This document shows, one piece after another, positions 52,014 to 61,198 of a DNA stretch of 63,329 nt. The position numbers and the translations under genes are program-made. The notes beneath the pieces were generated by a model that saw nothing but the letters and a program-made list of their open reading frames with translations, ran no database searches and was not told the DNA's origin. This stretch comes from Phycisphaerae bacterium (GTDB lineage Bacteria; Planctomycetota; Phycisphaerae; Sedimentisphaerales; Anaerobacaceae), in assembly GCA_016782865.1 (NCBI GenBank), contig JADHXR010000019.1:1-63329 (forward strand). Reading direction: 5' to 3'. Numbering within the stretch: the stretch's first letter is position 1; the number at the start of each line of letters is the position of its first letter.

Positions 52014-52553
52014 ATGGCCTCTGCCAAACAAGACCGGGACATAGTCATTCAAATCACCAGGAATCTCGAAACGATGGATGTCTCGCTGTCAAAACTGGAA
52101 GAACTGGCCAAAACTGTCTGCAAACGTTTTGCCGGGCCCGGGACACCGCAGGCCAGATACGAGGTCAGCATCGCCATAGTCGACGACAGCGAGATCCGAC
52201 AATTGAACGCTCAGTTCCTCGGTCACAAGACCACCACCGATTGCCTGAGTTTCGATTTGTCCGACGATGAAGAATCGGAAATCACAAATCAGAAATCGAA
52301 AATATTCGAGCTGATCGTCAACGGCGAAATGGCCGTCAGGCAGGCAGATTTGCGGGGCCATTCGAGCGAAGCGGAATTGGCGCTCTACATAACGCACGGC
52401 TTGCTGCACAACCTCGGATTCGACGACCAGACATCGTATCAGGCCCGAACGATGCACGACACCGAGGACCAGATTTTGCAACAAATGGGGTACGGTTTCG
52501 TGTATAATAGGAACTTAAGAGCACAAGGGCATGAGAGCACCGAAAATCCATGA
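52014..52553 (+). CDS. ybeY: Endoribonuclease YbeY, with altered third zinc ligand
   Basis: A 179-residue YbeY involved in 16S rRNA processing and ribosome quality control. Its metal site reads ITHGLLHNLGFDDQ: His128 and His132 are present, but the third ligand, His in the usual HxxxHxxxxxH pattern, is Asp138. The loop before the core (about residues 87-98, ESEITNQKSKIF) is encoded by a 7-bp-period stretch (52277-52297, units of the form nnAAATC). Position between the HD gene and corC is classic. A functional enzyme with His2Asp zinc is possible. Confidence 0.9.
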   Translation: MASAKQDRDIVIQITRNLETMDVSLSKLEELAKTVCKRFAGPGTPQARYEVSIAIVDDSEIRQLNAQFLGHKTTTDCLSFDLSDDEESEITNQKSKIFELIVNGEMAVRQADLRGHSSEAELALYITHGLLHNLGFDDQTSYQARTMHDTEDQILQQMGYGFVYNRNLRAQGHESTENP

Positions 52554-52587
52554 TCTGTGCACAAAATAGTTGAAAGGACATTCAAAA

Positions 52588-53895
52588 GTGGGCTACGTTG
52601 GTTGGGCGGTGTTGTTGATGTGCCTTCTTGCCGGTGGCACATTGTTCTTTTCCGTCAATGCTGTCGCGCTGCGAACATTTTCCGTGGTCAAATTGCAGGA
52701 AGCGTTCAAAGCCGCCAGAAAAAACGCTGATTCCAAAGATCTCGCCGAGCGGCTGGGCGAAAACACTGAGGAACTGATCTTGACGTGTTCTCTGTTTCGG
52801 CTCATCTCCAACATGTGCATCCTGCTGCTTCTGGTCTCAGTCTTCGTCGATCCCGGCCAGGCCAAATCCCGGTTCGAATTTGCAGTCGATTCTGCACTTG
52901 CATTCGGCGTTGCGACGGTGATTTTTTCCATATTCAGCCTGGCAATCCCCCACGCATGGGCCAAGTACGCGGGCGAAAAAATCCTGAGCCGAACACACGG
53001 GTTGCTGGCGTTTTTTGCCTTCATAGCATCGCCTGTTCTTTACATCTTCAAGTTGTACGACGGCGTTGTCAGGCGGCTGGCCGGAATCGTCGAAACGACA
53101 CCCGAAGAGCGACACGAGGAGAAACAGGAAGAATTTCTGACCGGCCTCGAGCAGCACAGAACCGAAGGGGCGCTCGATAAGGAAGAACAGGAGATGATCG
53201 AAAACGTGCTGGAGCTGAGCAGCAGCACCGCCGACGAAATCATGACGCCCCGCACGGACATCGTAGCCGTCGAGGTCAATTCCGATTTGCAGAAAGTTCT
53301 GGAGACGATAGCCGTCGCGGGCCACACTCGTGTCCCGGTCTTTGAGGACAACATTGACAAATTGATCGGGCTCGTTTACGCCAAGGACCTTTTAACCGAG
53401 ATCGGCAAAGATCAGGCGGATTTCAAACTCCGCGATAAGATGAGGGAAGCTTATTTTGTCCCCGAGACAAAACCGCTTCGAGTCCTGCTCCACGAATTTC
53501 AAAATCGAAAACTGCACATAGCAATAGTGCTCGACGAATACGGCGGGACAGCCGGTATTGTTACTTTAGAAGACATTCTCGAAGAGCTGGTCGGCGAGAT
53601 TACCGATGAATACGAGGAAACGCCCGCAGAACCTATCAAGAAGATCGACGCCAATACCATTGAAGCCGACGCAAGGACATACATCGACGATTTGAACGAC
53701 GAATTCGAGCTGAACCTGCCCGAAGACGAAGACTACGACACCGTGGGCGGTTTTGTCTTCTCCCGCCTGGGTTATATTCCCAAACCCAACGAGACATTCG
53801 ACTACGAGGACCTGAAGTTCACAATCGCCTCAGCTGAAGCCAGAAGAATCAGACGCATCAAGATCCAGAAGATCGGCGACCTTTTTGGAAATTGA
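52588..53895 (+). CDS. CNNM/CorC-type CBS-domain membrane protein
   Basis: A 435-residue protein with a CNNM-like membrane half (helices to about residue 165) and a cytoplasmic half: CBS pair (TADEIMTPRTDIVAVEVNSD, HTRVPVFEDNIDKLIGLVYA, then AIVLDEYGGTAGIVTLEDIL) and a C-terminal CorC/HlyC transporter-associated domain ending GYIPKPNETFDYEDLKFTIA. Members have been tied to Mg2+/Co2+ efflux and membrane integrity. GTG 52588 has AAAGGA upstream; the frame runs back to 52570. Confidence 0.88.
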   Translation: MGYVGWAVLLMCLLAGGTLFFSVNAVALRTFSVVKLQEAFKAARKNADSKDLAERLGENTEELILTCSLFRLISNMCILLLLVSVFVDPGQAKSRFEFAVDSALAFGVATVIFSIFSLAIPHAWAKYAGEKILSRTHGLLAFFAFIASPVLYIFKLYDGVVRRLAGIVETTPEERHEEKQEEFLTGLEQHRTEGALDKEEQEMIENVLELSSSTADEIMTPRTDIVAVEVNSDLQKVLETIAVAGHTRVPVFEDNIDKLIGLVYAKDLLTEIGKDQADFKLRDKMREAYFVPETKPLRVLLHEFQNRKLHIAIVLDEYGGTAGIVTLEDILEELVGEITDEYEETPAEPIKKIDANTIEADARTYIDDLNDEFELNLPEDEDYDTVGGFVFSRLGYIPKPNETFDYEDLKFTIASAEARRIRRIKIQKIGDLFGN

Positions 53896-54060
53896 AATGT
53901 CAAAATACAAAATTCTAAATCCGAAACAAATCCCAAATGGGAATGTTCAAATGACTAAAACGTTTTGGATTCGTTCGACGTTGCTCAGAACAGGTTTTGG
54001 ACTTCGGTCATTCGATATTGTCTCGTGCTTAGATATTCGTGCTTAGGATTTGCCACAGCT
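53896..54060. repeat. A+T-rich palindromic heptamer repeat filling the corC-recO gap
   Basis: The gap holds AAAATAC, AAAATTC, TAAATCC, GAAACAA (7-bp units, from 53902) then CCCAAATGGGAATGTTC, and facing pieces including TTCGATATTGTCT and GCTTAGGATTTG before recO. The core TAAATCCgAAACAA recurs in the gaps at 31183-31350 and 57823-57977. TAGGATTTG lies 12 bases before the recO ATG. Confidence 0.8.
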
Positions 54061-54810
54061 ATGCTTACCAAAGATATGGCTATCTGCATACGCGCCGTCG
54101 ACTATTCCGAAACCTCCCAGATAGTGACATTATTCACCCGGGATACGGGTAAAATCGGAGCCATCGCCAAAGGCTCGAAACGACTGAAATCGACGTTCGA
54201 CGGGCCCATCGAAATACTCTCGCACGGACAAATCCTATTTGCAGATTCAAACAAAGATACGCTCGCAACGCTAACGGAGTTTCAGCAAGAGCCAACCCTC
54301 TTGAACCTGCGCAAGAACCTTTTTGCCCTGTACTGTTGCTACTTCGCCGCCGAATTGGTCAACGGCCTGATACACGATTATGACCCTCATCCTGAGCTTT
54401 TCGAAAGCTTCCTACAGTTCCTGCAAAATGCCGGGCGGCACGAAACCAGACACGGCATGTTGGCGGCATTAATATTGTTTCAATTGGGATTGCTCAACGA
54501 GATAGGCCTCCAGCCGGTTTTGACTCACTGCGCCAACTGCAAGACTAAATACGAATATCGAGCATCGAGCATCGAGCATCAAGTGTATTTCAGCAGCTCT
54601 GCGAACGGCCTTGTTTGCAGAGATTGCGAGATCAACTTCGCAGACAAGATCAGACTAAGTAAAGACGTCGCAACTTGCCTGACCAACCTCAAACAGATTC
54701 CCGCTTCGACGGAGGAAATCCTGGCGGAAATCGAAAAGGTGATGGTCCTCCACCTCACTGAACTGTTCGGCCGACCCCCAAGAATGGCCAAACACATCAT
54801 GGGAAGCTGA
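54061..54810 (+). CDS. recO: DNA repair protein RecO
   Basis: A 249-residue RecO, helping RecA load in gap repair. The OB-fold start reads AICIRAVDYSETSQIVTLFT and GAIAKGSKRLKSTF; the zinc-binding part has CANC and CRDC. Its loop between them contains three perfect ATCGAGC heptamers (54557-54577) encoding YRASSIEH, which look like captured repeat DNA. ATG 54061 begins the RecO core; the longer frame to 53965 is repeat-derived. Confidence 0.92.
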   Translation: MLTKDMAICIRAVDYSETSQIVTLFTRDTGKIGAIAKGSKRLKSTFDGPIEILSHGQILFADSNKDTLATLTEFQQEPTLLNLRKNLFALYCCYFAAELVNGLIHDYDPHPELFESFLQFLQNAGRHETRHGMLAALILFQLGLLNEIGLQPVLTHCANCKTKYEYRASSIEHQVYFSSSANGLVCRDCEINFADKIRLSKDVATCLTNLKQIPASTEEILAEIEKVMVLHLTELFGRPPRMAKHIMGS

Positions 54811-54816
54811 TTCACC

Positions 54817-56739
54817 ATGGAAGACATCGAACCAGACGCTGAGCACGGATCAATTCCGGAGAGGTTCGTAACCATCGCACGGCGAGGCCTGGAGCACAGA
54901 CACATGCCGGCGATAATCGCCGGTCTGGCTGCTGTGATAACGCTCCCGGCCCTGAACGCCGGTCTCCTACAGGATGACCTGTTTCATCGCGTAAGGCTCG
55001 TCAAGCCTTCGCAATTGCCCGAGCAACTTTACAGCACGCCGCTGATCGGCAACGACGCCGGCACCATGTCGGCGGCGATGCGTGACATGCACTCCTTCGC
55101 TCGAACGCAGCAGGATACCCAGAAGCTGATGGACTCCGGCATGTGCCCCTGGTGGACCGCCAAAGATTGGCGGGCAGCCAACTGGCGACCCTTGGACAGC
55201 TTTACTCACTGGCTGGACTATCGCTTGTTTCCCAAGTCGCCACCGCTGATGCACGCCCACAACATCATCTGGTTTGCAGGGCTGGTGTTCCTGCTCTCGA
55301 CATTGTATCGCCAATTGATGACGCCGATCTGGATGGCGGCTGTGGCGGCGTTTCTCTACACCATCGACGACAGCAACTACTTTCCCGCAATGTGGGTCGC
55401 GAACAGAAACCTGCTGCTTGCTTTGTTCTTCTCGGTTCTCACACTGCTGCTTCACCACAAATGGCGGCGCCACAATTCGCTCGCGTCCGGTGTCGCCGCT
55501 CCATTTACATTGCTGCTGTCACTACTGTCAACCGAAGCGGGCATAGCCACTTTCGCATATCTTTTTGCTTACGCCCTTATCATGGAGCGCGGAGGCAAAA
55601 TGCGAAGGATCGCAAGTCTGGCTCCGAGCTTTATCGTAATAGTCGGCTGGCGGATCATCTACAACTCGCTCGGCTACGGCGCTCACGGAAGCGGCTTTGT
55701 CATCGATCCCGGACGCGAACCGATGCGTTATTTGAAGGCAGTGGTTGAGCGTGCGCCAGCCCTTCTTGCCGGCCAATGGGGCGCGACGCCCGCTGAGATA
55801 GTCAACATATTTTCCGGTTACGCCAGCCGATGCTATTTGCTCATAGCGGTGCTGTTCATGGTCTTGATCCTGCTGGCGCTTGTGCCGCTCCTGCGCGAGA
55901 ACCAGGTAGCACGTTACTGGTTCTTAGGCATGCTGCTGTGCGTCCTGCCTATATGCGCGACGATCCCAATGAACCGCAATCTGCTCTTTGTCGCCATCGG
56001 CGCCTTCGGACTGATGGCTCAGTTCATCGGCGGATTATTCGCAAACCAGGCCTGGGTGCCAAAGCAGCGTCTCTGGCGAGTCACCGCGTGGATGATTTGC
56101 GTGACGTTGATACTCACACACGTGGGTTTCACCGCCGTCCTCAGAGCCAAGGCACCCTCGATGATATCCTTCCTCTTTGAGACTTTTTACTCCACTATCA
56201 AGGTTGATCCGGCGGAGGATTTGGCGGACAAAACATTGGTCGTCGTCAATGCCCCAAATCCGTTTCTGTTCATGGGTCTGCCCGCGCTGAGGGCATACTG
56301 GAACGAGCCTCTGCCGGAGAGGACGCGCCTCTTGGCGCCGGGCTTTGCACCGTTGAGAATCGCCCGCACGGGAGAGAAGACGCTGCTGGTTGAGGCCCAA
56401 ACAGGAAACATTCTGTCAACGGACACATCCCGCAAAGACTTCACGCCGAACTTCGCCTACTTCTACAATCACTTCAACAGCCTTTTCCGCCCGGAAGACA
56501 TGCCGTTCCAAATGGGTCGCAAGACAGAATTGCGGGATATGTCGGCCGAGGTTATCGCTGTCGATAGCGACAGCCAGCCAACAAAGGTTCTGTTTGACTT
56601 TGCGGTTTCTTTGGACGACCCTGCCCTTATCTGGTTCAAGTGGACCTGGAAGAAGAACGGTCTGGGCGCCTACTCGATATTCGAAGTGCCGGCAATAGGC
56701 CAAGTGTCCCGAACGGAAGGACCTTTCGGCGATATTTGA
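54817..56739 (+). CDS. Multi-spanning membrane protein, glycosyltransferase-C-like
   Basis: A 640-residue protein with about ten helices across residues 30-450 and a C-terminal extracytoplasmic part. Early motifs (LQDDLFHRVRL and an acidic loop after the first helix) resemble GT-C or dolichol-phosphate sugar transferases, and IDDSNYFPAMWVANRNLLLA resembles the TPR-linked O-mannosyl type proteins of planctomycetes. No motif is strong enough to name. It starts six bases after recO. Confidence 0.6.
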   Translation: MEDIEPDAEHGSIPERFVTIARRGLEHRHMPAIIAGLAAVITLPALNAGLLQDDLFHRVRLVKPSQLPEQLYSTPLIGNDAGTMSAAMRDMHSFARTQQDTQKLMDSGMCPWWTAKDWRAANWRPLDSFTHWLDYRLFPKSPPLMHAHNIIWFAGLVFLLSTLYRQLMTPIWMAAVAAFLYTIDDSNYFPAMWVANRNLLLALFFSVLTLLLHHKWRRHNSLASGVAAPFTLLLSLLSTEAGIATFAYLFAYALIMERGGKMRRIASLAPSFIVIVGWRIIYNSLGYGAHGSGFVIDPGREPMRYLKAVVERAPALLAGQWGATPAEIVNIFSGYASRCYLLIAVLFMVLILLALVPLLRENQVARYWFLGMLLCVLPICATIPMNRNLLFVAIGAFGLMAQFIGGLFANQAWVPKQRLWRVTAWMICVTLILTHVGFTAVLRAKAPSMISFLFETFYSTIKVDPAEDLADKTLVVVNAPNPFLFMGLPALRAYWNEPLPERTRLLAPGFAPLRIARTGEKTLLVEAQTGNILSTDTSRKDFTPNFAYFYNHFNSLFRPEDMPFQMGRKTELRDMSAEVIAVDSDSQPTKVLFDFAVSLDDPALIWFKWTWKKNGLGAYSIFEVPAIGQVSRTEGPFGDI

Positions 56740-56769
56740 AATCGACCACCGCCGATGGAAAGATGAGCT

Positions 56770-57822
56770 TTACTGTTCGCTCTGTTCAAAAAGTTCGGGC
56801 TGGCGGGCCTTGCTTTTCTCTTTGAGCGGTTTCACTCCCAAGTGCTCACAGGCCTGTTCTGTGACTTCCCTGCCGCGCTTGGTCCGCCGCACGAAACCTA
56901 TCTGCAACAGATAGGGCTCGACCACATCTTCCAGCGTGTCCCTTTCTTCGCCGAGTGTGGCGGCGATCGCCTCGATGCCGGCCGGTCCGCCGTCGTAGAT
57001 ATTGATCAGCGCGCGCAAGAAAGCCCTGTCCAACTCGTCCAGACCCAACGCGTCGATCTGCTCCATCTTCAGCGAACTGGCGACAATTCCGGCGCTGAGG
57101 ATTCCCGAGCCTTTAACCTGCGCATAGTCACGGACGCGTCTCAGAAGCCGGTTTGCCACCCTCGGCGTGCCGCGGGAGCGGTCGGCGATCAGCTCCAGCG
57201 TCCCTTCCTCGCATTGCAGCTCCAAAAGCTCTGCGGATCGGGCCAGAATCTCCGTCAACTCTTCGCTGCCGTAGAAATCCAGGTGATACAACATCCCGAA
57301 TCGGCTGCGAAGCGGAGCGCTGAGCAGTCCCGCGCGCGTCGTGGCGCCGATCAAAGTGAAACGCTTGAGCGGGAAGTTTATCGTCTTTGCGTGCAAGCCG
57401 CTATCGACGGTGAAGTCCACCTTGAAATCTTCCATCGCGGGGTAAATAAACTCTTCGACCAGCGTGCTGAGCCGGTGGATTTCGTCGATAAACAGCACGT
57501 CGCCGGTGTCTACGTTGCTCAGGAGTCCCATCACGTCACCGGCCTTCGCCAGGGCCGGGCCTGAGGAGCAGCGTATCCTCGCACCCATCTCATTTGCTAC
57601 GACGTGAGCGAGCGTTGTCTTGCCAAGTCCGGGAGGACCGTAGAATAGAACATGCTCCAGCGGCTCGGACCTCTGCCTGGCCGCAGCGATAGCTATTCCA
57701 AGTTTCTCTTTGAGATTGCGCTGGCCTATACACTCATCCAGGAACTTCGGCCGGAGCGAAACGTTGAAACTCTCCTCGGCCTCGTTCAAAGATTGCCCAC
57801 CTATGATTCTGCCTATAGCCAT
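56770..57822 (-). CDS. ruvB: Holliday junction helicase subunit RuvB
   Basis: A 350-residue RuvB ATPase driving Holliday-junction migration. Walker A is GPPGLGKTTLAHVVANE, Walker B LFIDEIHRLSTLVEEF, with sensor LIGATTRAGLLSAPLRSRFG and the RSRGTPRVANRLLRRVRDYA winged-helix block. No Shine-Dalgarno is visible; the 155-base gap to ruvA is all repeat DNA. Confidence 0.97.
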   Translation of the reverse strand: MAIGRIIGGQSLNEAEESFNVSLRPKFLDECIGQRNLKEKLGIAIAAARQRSEPLEHVLFYGPPGLGKTTLAHVVANEMGARIRCSSGPALAKAGDVMGLLSNVDTGDVLFIDEIHRLSTLVEEFIYPAMEDFKVDFTVDSGLHAKTINFPLKRFTLIGATTRAGLLSAPLRSRFGMLYHLDFYGSEELTEILARSAELLELQCEEGTLELIADRSRGTPRVANRLLRRVRDYAQVKGSGILSAGIVASSLKMEQIDALGLDELDRAFLRALINIYDGGPAGIEAIAATLGEERDTLEDVVEPYLLQIGFVRRTKRGREVTEQACEHLGVKPLKEKSKARQPELFEQSEQ

Positions 57823-57977
57823 AATCTTAAAACTGAAATTCGAATATCTAATTTCTAAATCCTAAACAATCTCGAATTTCAAATTTCAAATGTTCAAAAC
57901 GGCCCGTCTTGAATTTCTGTCATTCGGTAATTCGAATTTGTTTCGGATTTGGTGCTTAGTATTTCGCATTTTCCTCT
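57823..57977. repeat. A+T-rich palindromic heptamer repeat filling the ruvA-ruvB gap
   Basis: On the plus strand: GAAATTC, GAATATC, TAATTTC, TAAATCC, TAAACAA (units from 57835), then CGAATTTCAAATTTC with AATGTTCAAAAC, and a facing arm AATTCGAATTTGTTTCGG with ATTTGGTGCTTAG. Its arms are inverted copies. It shares TAAATCCtAAACAA with the two other gaps, giving a family of three long copies of 155-168 bp. Confidence 0.82.
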
Positions 57978-58604
57978 TTAGACCTCCACTCCTTGTTTCA
58001 ATCTGTAAACCAGCGGCACGAGCGCCTCGGCCGAGCGAATGTCCGGATGCTTGCGGCAGGCCAATTCGACCAACTCCATTGCCTCGGCTCTCTTTTCTCC
58101 CCAGGCGATGAGAATCTCCAAAGCTTCGGTCTGGTACGGTCTGAATCCGACTCCCGCCGCTGTGGGTTCGGCACCGGCGGCGAAGGCCTGCAACTTGCCC
58201 CGCAACTGGGCGACAATCTGCTGGCTCATTCTGCGCCCGACCGCCGGCAGCGACATCAGGGTCTTCTCGTCGGCGTCTTCTATCGCCGCAGCGATAGTAG
58301 CTATCGGAATGCTCAAGGAGCGCAGGCCCTTCTTTATCCCCATCCCTTTGACGCTGATATACTTCGTGAAAAAATCCCTCTCGCCCAAGTTGAGGAAACC
58401 GACCATTCTCGGCACAAGATTGCCGCCGCCCGGCGTGCCCTCGTAATACTCCATAGTGCAAAACGTGATATCCGAGCCGACCTGGCCCGACAGCGCGCTT
58501 ACACAATAACCCGGCAACATCACCTCGTAGCCGACGGCCCCAACCTGGACCAGGCAGCAATCGGCATCAAGTCTAACAAGTTTTCCCTCAATTTTCGCAA
58601 TCAT
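57978..58604 (-). CDS. ruvA: Holliday junction DNA-binding subunit RuvA
   Basis: A 208-residue RuvA. The OB-fold start is MIAKIEGKLVRLDADCCLVQ, the helix-hairpin-helix motifs are in FFTKYISVKGMGIKKGLRSL and LMSLPAVGRRMSQQIVAQLR, and the flexible C-terminal domain that contacts RuvB closes it. It lies 43 bases downstream of ruvC. Confidence 0.96.
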   Translation of the reverse strand: MIAKIEGKLVRLDADCCLVQVGAVGYEVMLPGYCVSALSGQVGSDITFCTMEYYEGTPGGGNLVPRMVGFLNLGERDFFTKYISVKGMGIKKGLRSLSIPIATIAAAIEDADEKTLMSLPAVGRRMSQQIVAQLRGKLQAFAAGAEPTAAGVGFRPYQTEALEILIAWGEKRAEAMELVELACRKHPDIRSAEALVPLVYRLKQGVEV

Positions 58605-58647
58605 TGATCAATTTACCATTGATTATTCTTACGTCGCTCAGCACTTG

Positions 58648-59133
58648 TCAAAACGCAATACTCTTTGTTGAATTCGCACAGCACATCGCCGCGGCGATGG
58701 CGTCGGCTACGTCGTTTGGCTCGGGAAGCTCGGACAGACATAGAATCGTCTGGATCGTTCTCTGAATCTGCTCCTTGGACGCCCTGCCGTTGCCGGTAAT
58801 CGACTTTTTTATGCGCGTCGCGCTAAAGCTTCTGACTTCAATCGCCGCTTCGGCACATTTTTGCAGTATAACACCTCTTGCATGTCCCATCAATATCGCC
58901 GTCCTCGGATGGGCATAATGCGAATACAATTCTTCGACCGCCACGACCTCAGGGCTAAAACTCCTGAGCAGCGACTCGGCATCTTCGGCGATCCTGTTCA
59001 ATCTTTGCTCCAGGGCATCGTCACGCTCGGTGCGAATGACACCGGCCTCGATCAACTTCTCGGCGCCCCGCTCGGCTTGAAGACAAGCATACCCGCAGAC
59101 CTGCAACCCCGGATCGATGCCGAGTATCTTCAT
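58648..59133 (-). CDS. ruvC: Holliday junction resolvase RuvC
   Basis: A 161-residue RuvC endonuclease. Catalytic acids appear in [15 protein letters not shown] (Asp7), EVVAVEELYSHYAHP and ELPEPNDVADAIAAA; the loop TRIKKSITGNGRASKEQIQ is typical. ATG 59133 with GGAGAG is chosen over the open upstream codons. It overlaps cysS by 4 bases (ATGA). Confidence 0.96.
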   Translation of the reverse strand: MKILGIDPGLQVCGYACLQAERGAEKLIEAGVIRTERDDALEQRLNRIAEDAESLLRSFSPEVVAVEELYSHYAHPRTAILMGHARGVILQKCAEAAIEVRSFSATRIKKSITGNGRASKEQIQRTIQTILCLSELPEPNDVADAIAAAMCCANSTKSIAF

Positions 59134-60617
59134 TTGTCTCTCCAAGTCGAGGTCCCATCAGCTTCATCGACAACCACAATGTCCGAGGTCTCCAGCCTGT
59201 CCCGAATCAGATCAGATAGCTCGAACTTTTTCTCCCGGCGCGCTTTAATCCGTTCTTCCATAAAGGAATTCACCAGTCTGACAAAACGTTCTTGTTGCTC
59301 AACCGTGACTTCTTGACCTGAATAACTGTCCTCAACTATACCGAGAACATCTCCGCCCAACTTCCTGAACAACTGATCCAAAGCATCCAATGTCTGTTTT
59401 GTTGTACTCTTGTCGTCCAACAGATCAGTTGAGAATCGGACTATCTCAAACATAGTGGCAAGTGCAACAGAGGTGTTCAGGTCGTCATTCATACCCGCTT
59501 CAAACTTCTCTCTGAAGTCTTCCAGGCTCTGTGCGGCCTTTTTGTCCAGTTCCCCTTCGGGAGCGGAATTCTCTCTCATCCTGATGGCCAGAACAGAAGC
59601 CGTTATCTTCTCATACCCACTTTGGGCTGCAAACAACGCCGCATCTGAAAAGTCCAGCGGGCTTCTGTAATGGCTGTTCAGGACTAACTGCCTTACAGCT
59701 AACGGGTCATAGCTTCTGGTCAGTCTTTCATGGGCGCCGGAGAAGGCCTGTTTGAGCGTAATGAAATTGTTCAGGCTCTTGCCCATTTTCTGGCTGTCGA
59801 CGGTGACCATGTTGTTGTGTATCCAGTATCGAACGAACTGCACGCCGTTGGCCGCCTCGGACTGGGCGATTTCGCATTCGTGGTGGGGGAACTGGTTCTC
59901 CAGCCCGCCGCCGTGGATGTCGATGGTGGCGCCCAAATACTTCATGCTCATCGCCGAGCATTCCAGGTGCCAGCCGGGGTAGCCCTTCCCCCAGGGACTG
60001 GGCCACTGCATGATGTGATTGGGCTCGGCTTTCTTCCAGAGCGCAAAATCAACCGGGCTTTTCTTGTCCGGGGAAACCTCCACGCGTGCGCCCGCCTGCA
60101 TTTCCTCGACATTTCTGCCGGAGAGTTTGCCGTACTCGGCGAACTTGGCGACATCGAAGTACACCGAGCCGTTGACCTCATAGGCGTATTCCTTTTCTAC
60201 GAGCGTCTTTACCAACTCTATCTGCTCGATTATATGGCCGCTCGCGCGCGGGCTTATGTCGGGCCTGACACAATTCAACCGGTCCATGTCCTCGAAGAAG
60301 CTGCGCGTATACATCTCGGCCAGCGCCATCGGATGCGTCTTCTCTTTCTTCGCCTCCTTGGCGATCTTATCCTCGCCCTCGTCCGCGTCGTCGGTCAGGT
60401 GCCCCACGTCGGTGATATTCTGCACGTAAGTGACGGCGTATCCGAGATAGCGCAGATATCTGACCAGAATGTCGAAGCTGACATAGCTCTTCGCGTGCCC
60501 TAAATGCGCGTGCCCGTAAACGGTGGGCCCGCAAACGTACACGCCCGCCCTGCCCTTTTCCAAAGGCTCAAATTCCTCTTTTCTTCTCGTCAGACTGTTA
60601 TAAAGATTCAATCCCAT
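59130..60617 (-). CDS. cysS: Cysteinyl-tRNA synthetase
   Basis: A 495-residue class I synthetase. The nucleotide-binding HIGH-type motif is in [12 protein letters not shown], zinc ligands include the Cys of VCGPTVYG and [10 protein letters not shown], and the KMSKS-type loop is [12 protein letters not shown]. The C-terminal DALR-like helices close it. It sits between ispF and ruvC in the minus-strand operon. Confidence 0.97.
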   Translation of the reverse strand: MGLNLYNSLTRRKEEFEPLEKGRAGVYVCGPTVYGHAHLGHAKSYVSFDILVRYLRYLGYAVTYVQNITDVGHLTDDADEGEDKIAKEAKKEKTHPMALAEMYTRSFFEDMDRLNCVRPDISPRASGHIIEQIELVKTLVEKEYAYEVNGSVYFDVAKFAEYGKLSGRNVEEMQAGARVEVSPDKKSPVDFALWKKAEPNHIMQWPSPWGKGYPGWHLECSAMSMKYLGATIDIHGGGLENQFPHHECEIAQSEAANGVQFVRYWIHNNMVTVDSQKMGKSLNNFITLKQAFSGAHERLTRSYDPLAVRQLVLNSHYRSPLDFSDAALFAAQSGYEKITASVLAIRMRENSAPEGELDKKAAQSLEDFREKFEAGMNDDLNTSVALATMFEIVRFSTDLLDDKSTTKQTLDALDQLFRKLGGDVLGIVEDSYSGQEVTVEQQERFVRLVNSFMEERIKARREKKFELSDLIRDRLETSDIVVVDEADGTSTWRDK

Positions 60618-60685
60618 TTCAACCTTTCGTAAGACACATATATCAGTGTTAATCCGTGTCTAAGAAACAATCGCTAATCCGCGTC
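60618..60685. repeat. Short gap with a dispersed repeat
   Basis: The gap holds GTTAATCCGTGTCTAAG and CGCTAATCCGCGTCCTAA, degenerate copies of a short repeat that also occurs near 41711. Confidence 0.4.
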
Positions 60686-61198
60686 CTAAAGCGTTCTTTT
60701 TCTCTTCTTTCTCAATAACGCGGTTGCGGTCGCGGCAATTGCATCGCCGGCTCCTATCTCGCCGAGGCCTTCGTTGGTTTTGGCCTTGATGTTTACCGCC
60801 GTAAAGTCTATGTCCAGAAGCCCCGCGACGGCCCTTTGCATTTGCCCTTTGACGGGCGCCAGCTTGGGCTCTTCGGCGTGTATGATCAAATCGACATTGA
60901 CCACCTGCCAGTGCTTTTCTTCAAGCTGCTCTCTTACAATAGACAAGAGTTCCTTGCTGTCCGCGTCCTTCCACTTCGGATCGGTATCGGGAAACCATGT
61001 CCCTATGTCGCCCATCCCGGCGGCCCCGAGCACCGCGTCGATGACGGCGTGCAGCGCGACGTCGCCGTCACTGTGACCGGCCAGCCCGGCCGGGTATGGC
61101 ACATAAACACCACAGAGCATCAGCTTGCCGCCCTCGACCACCCTGTGAATGTCGGTGCCGATGCCTGTTCGATAGTCGGCTTTGGGCTCTTCGATCAC
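60686..61198 (-). CDS. ispF: 2-C-methyl-D-erythritol 2,4-cyclodiphosphate synthase
   Basis: A 170-residue IspF of the non-mevalonate isoprenoid pathway. Metal ligands are in GTDIHRV (Asp16, His18) and AGHSDGDVALHAVIDAVLG; DIGTWFPDTDPKWKDADSKE and KAKTNEGLGEIGAGDAIAAT complete the signature. It starts at GTG 61198, overlapping hisB by 4 bases. Confidence 0.96.
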   Translation of the reverse strand: MIEEPKADYRTGIGTDIHRVVEGGKLMLCGVYVPYPAGLAGHSDGDVALHAVIDAVLGAAGMGDIGTWFPDTDPKWKDADSKELLSIVREQLEEKHWQVVNVDLIIHAEEPKLAPVKGQMQRAVAGLLDIDFTAVNIKAKTNEGLGEIGAGDAIAATATALLRKKRKRTL

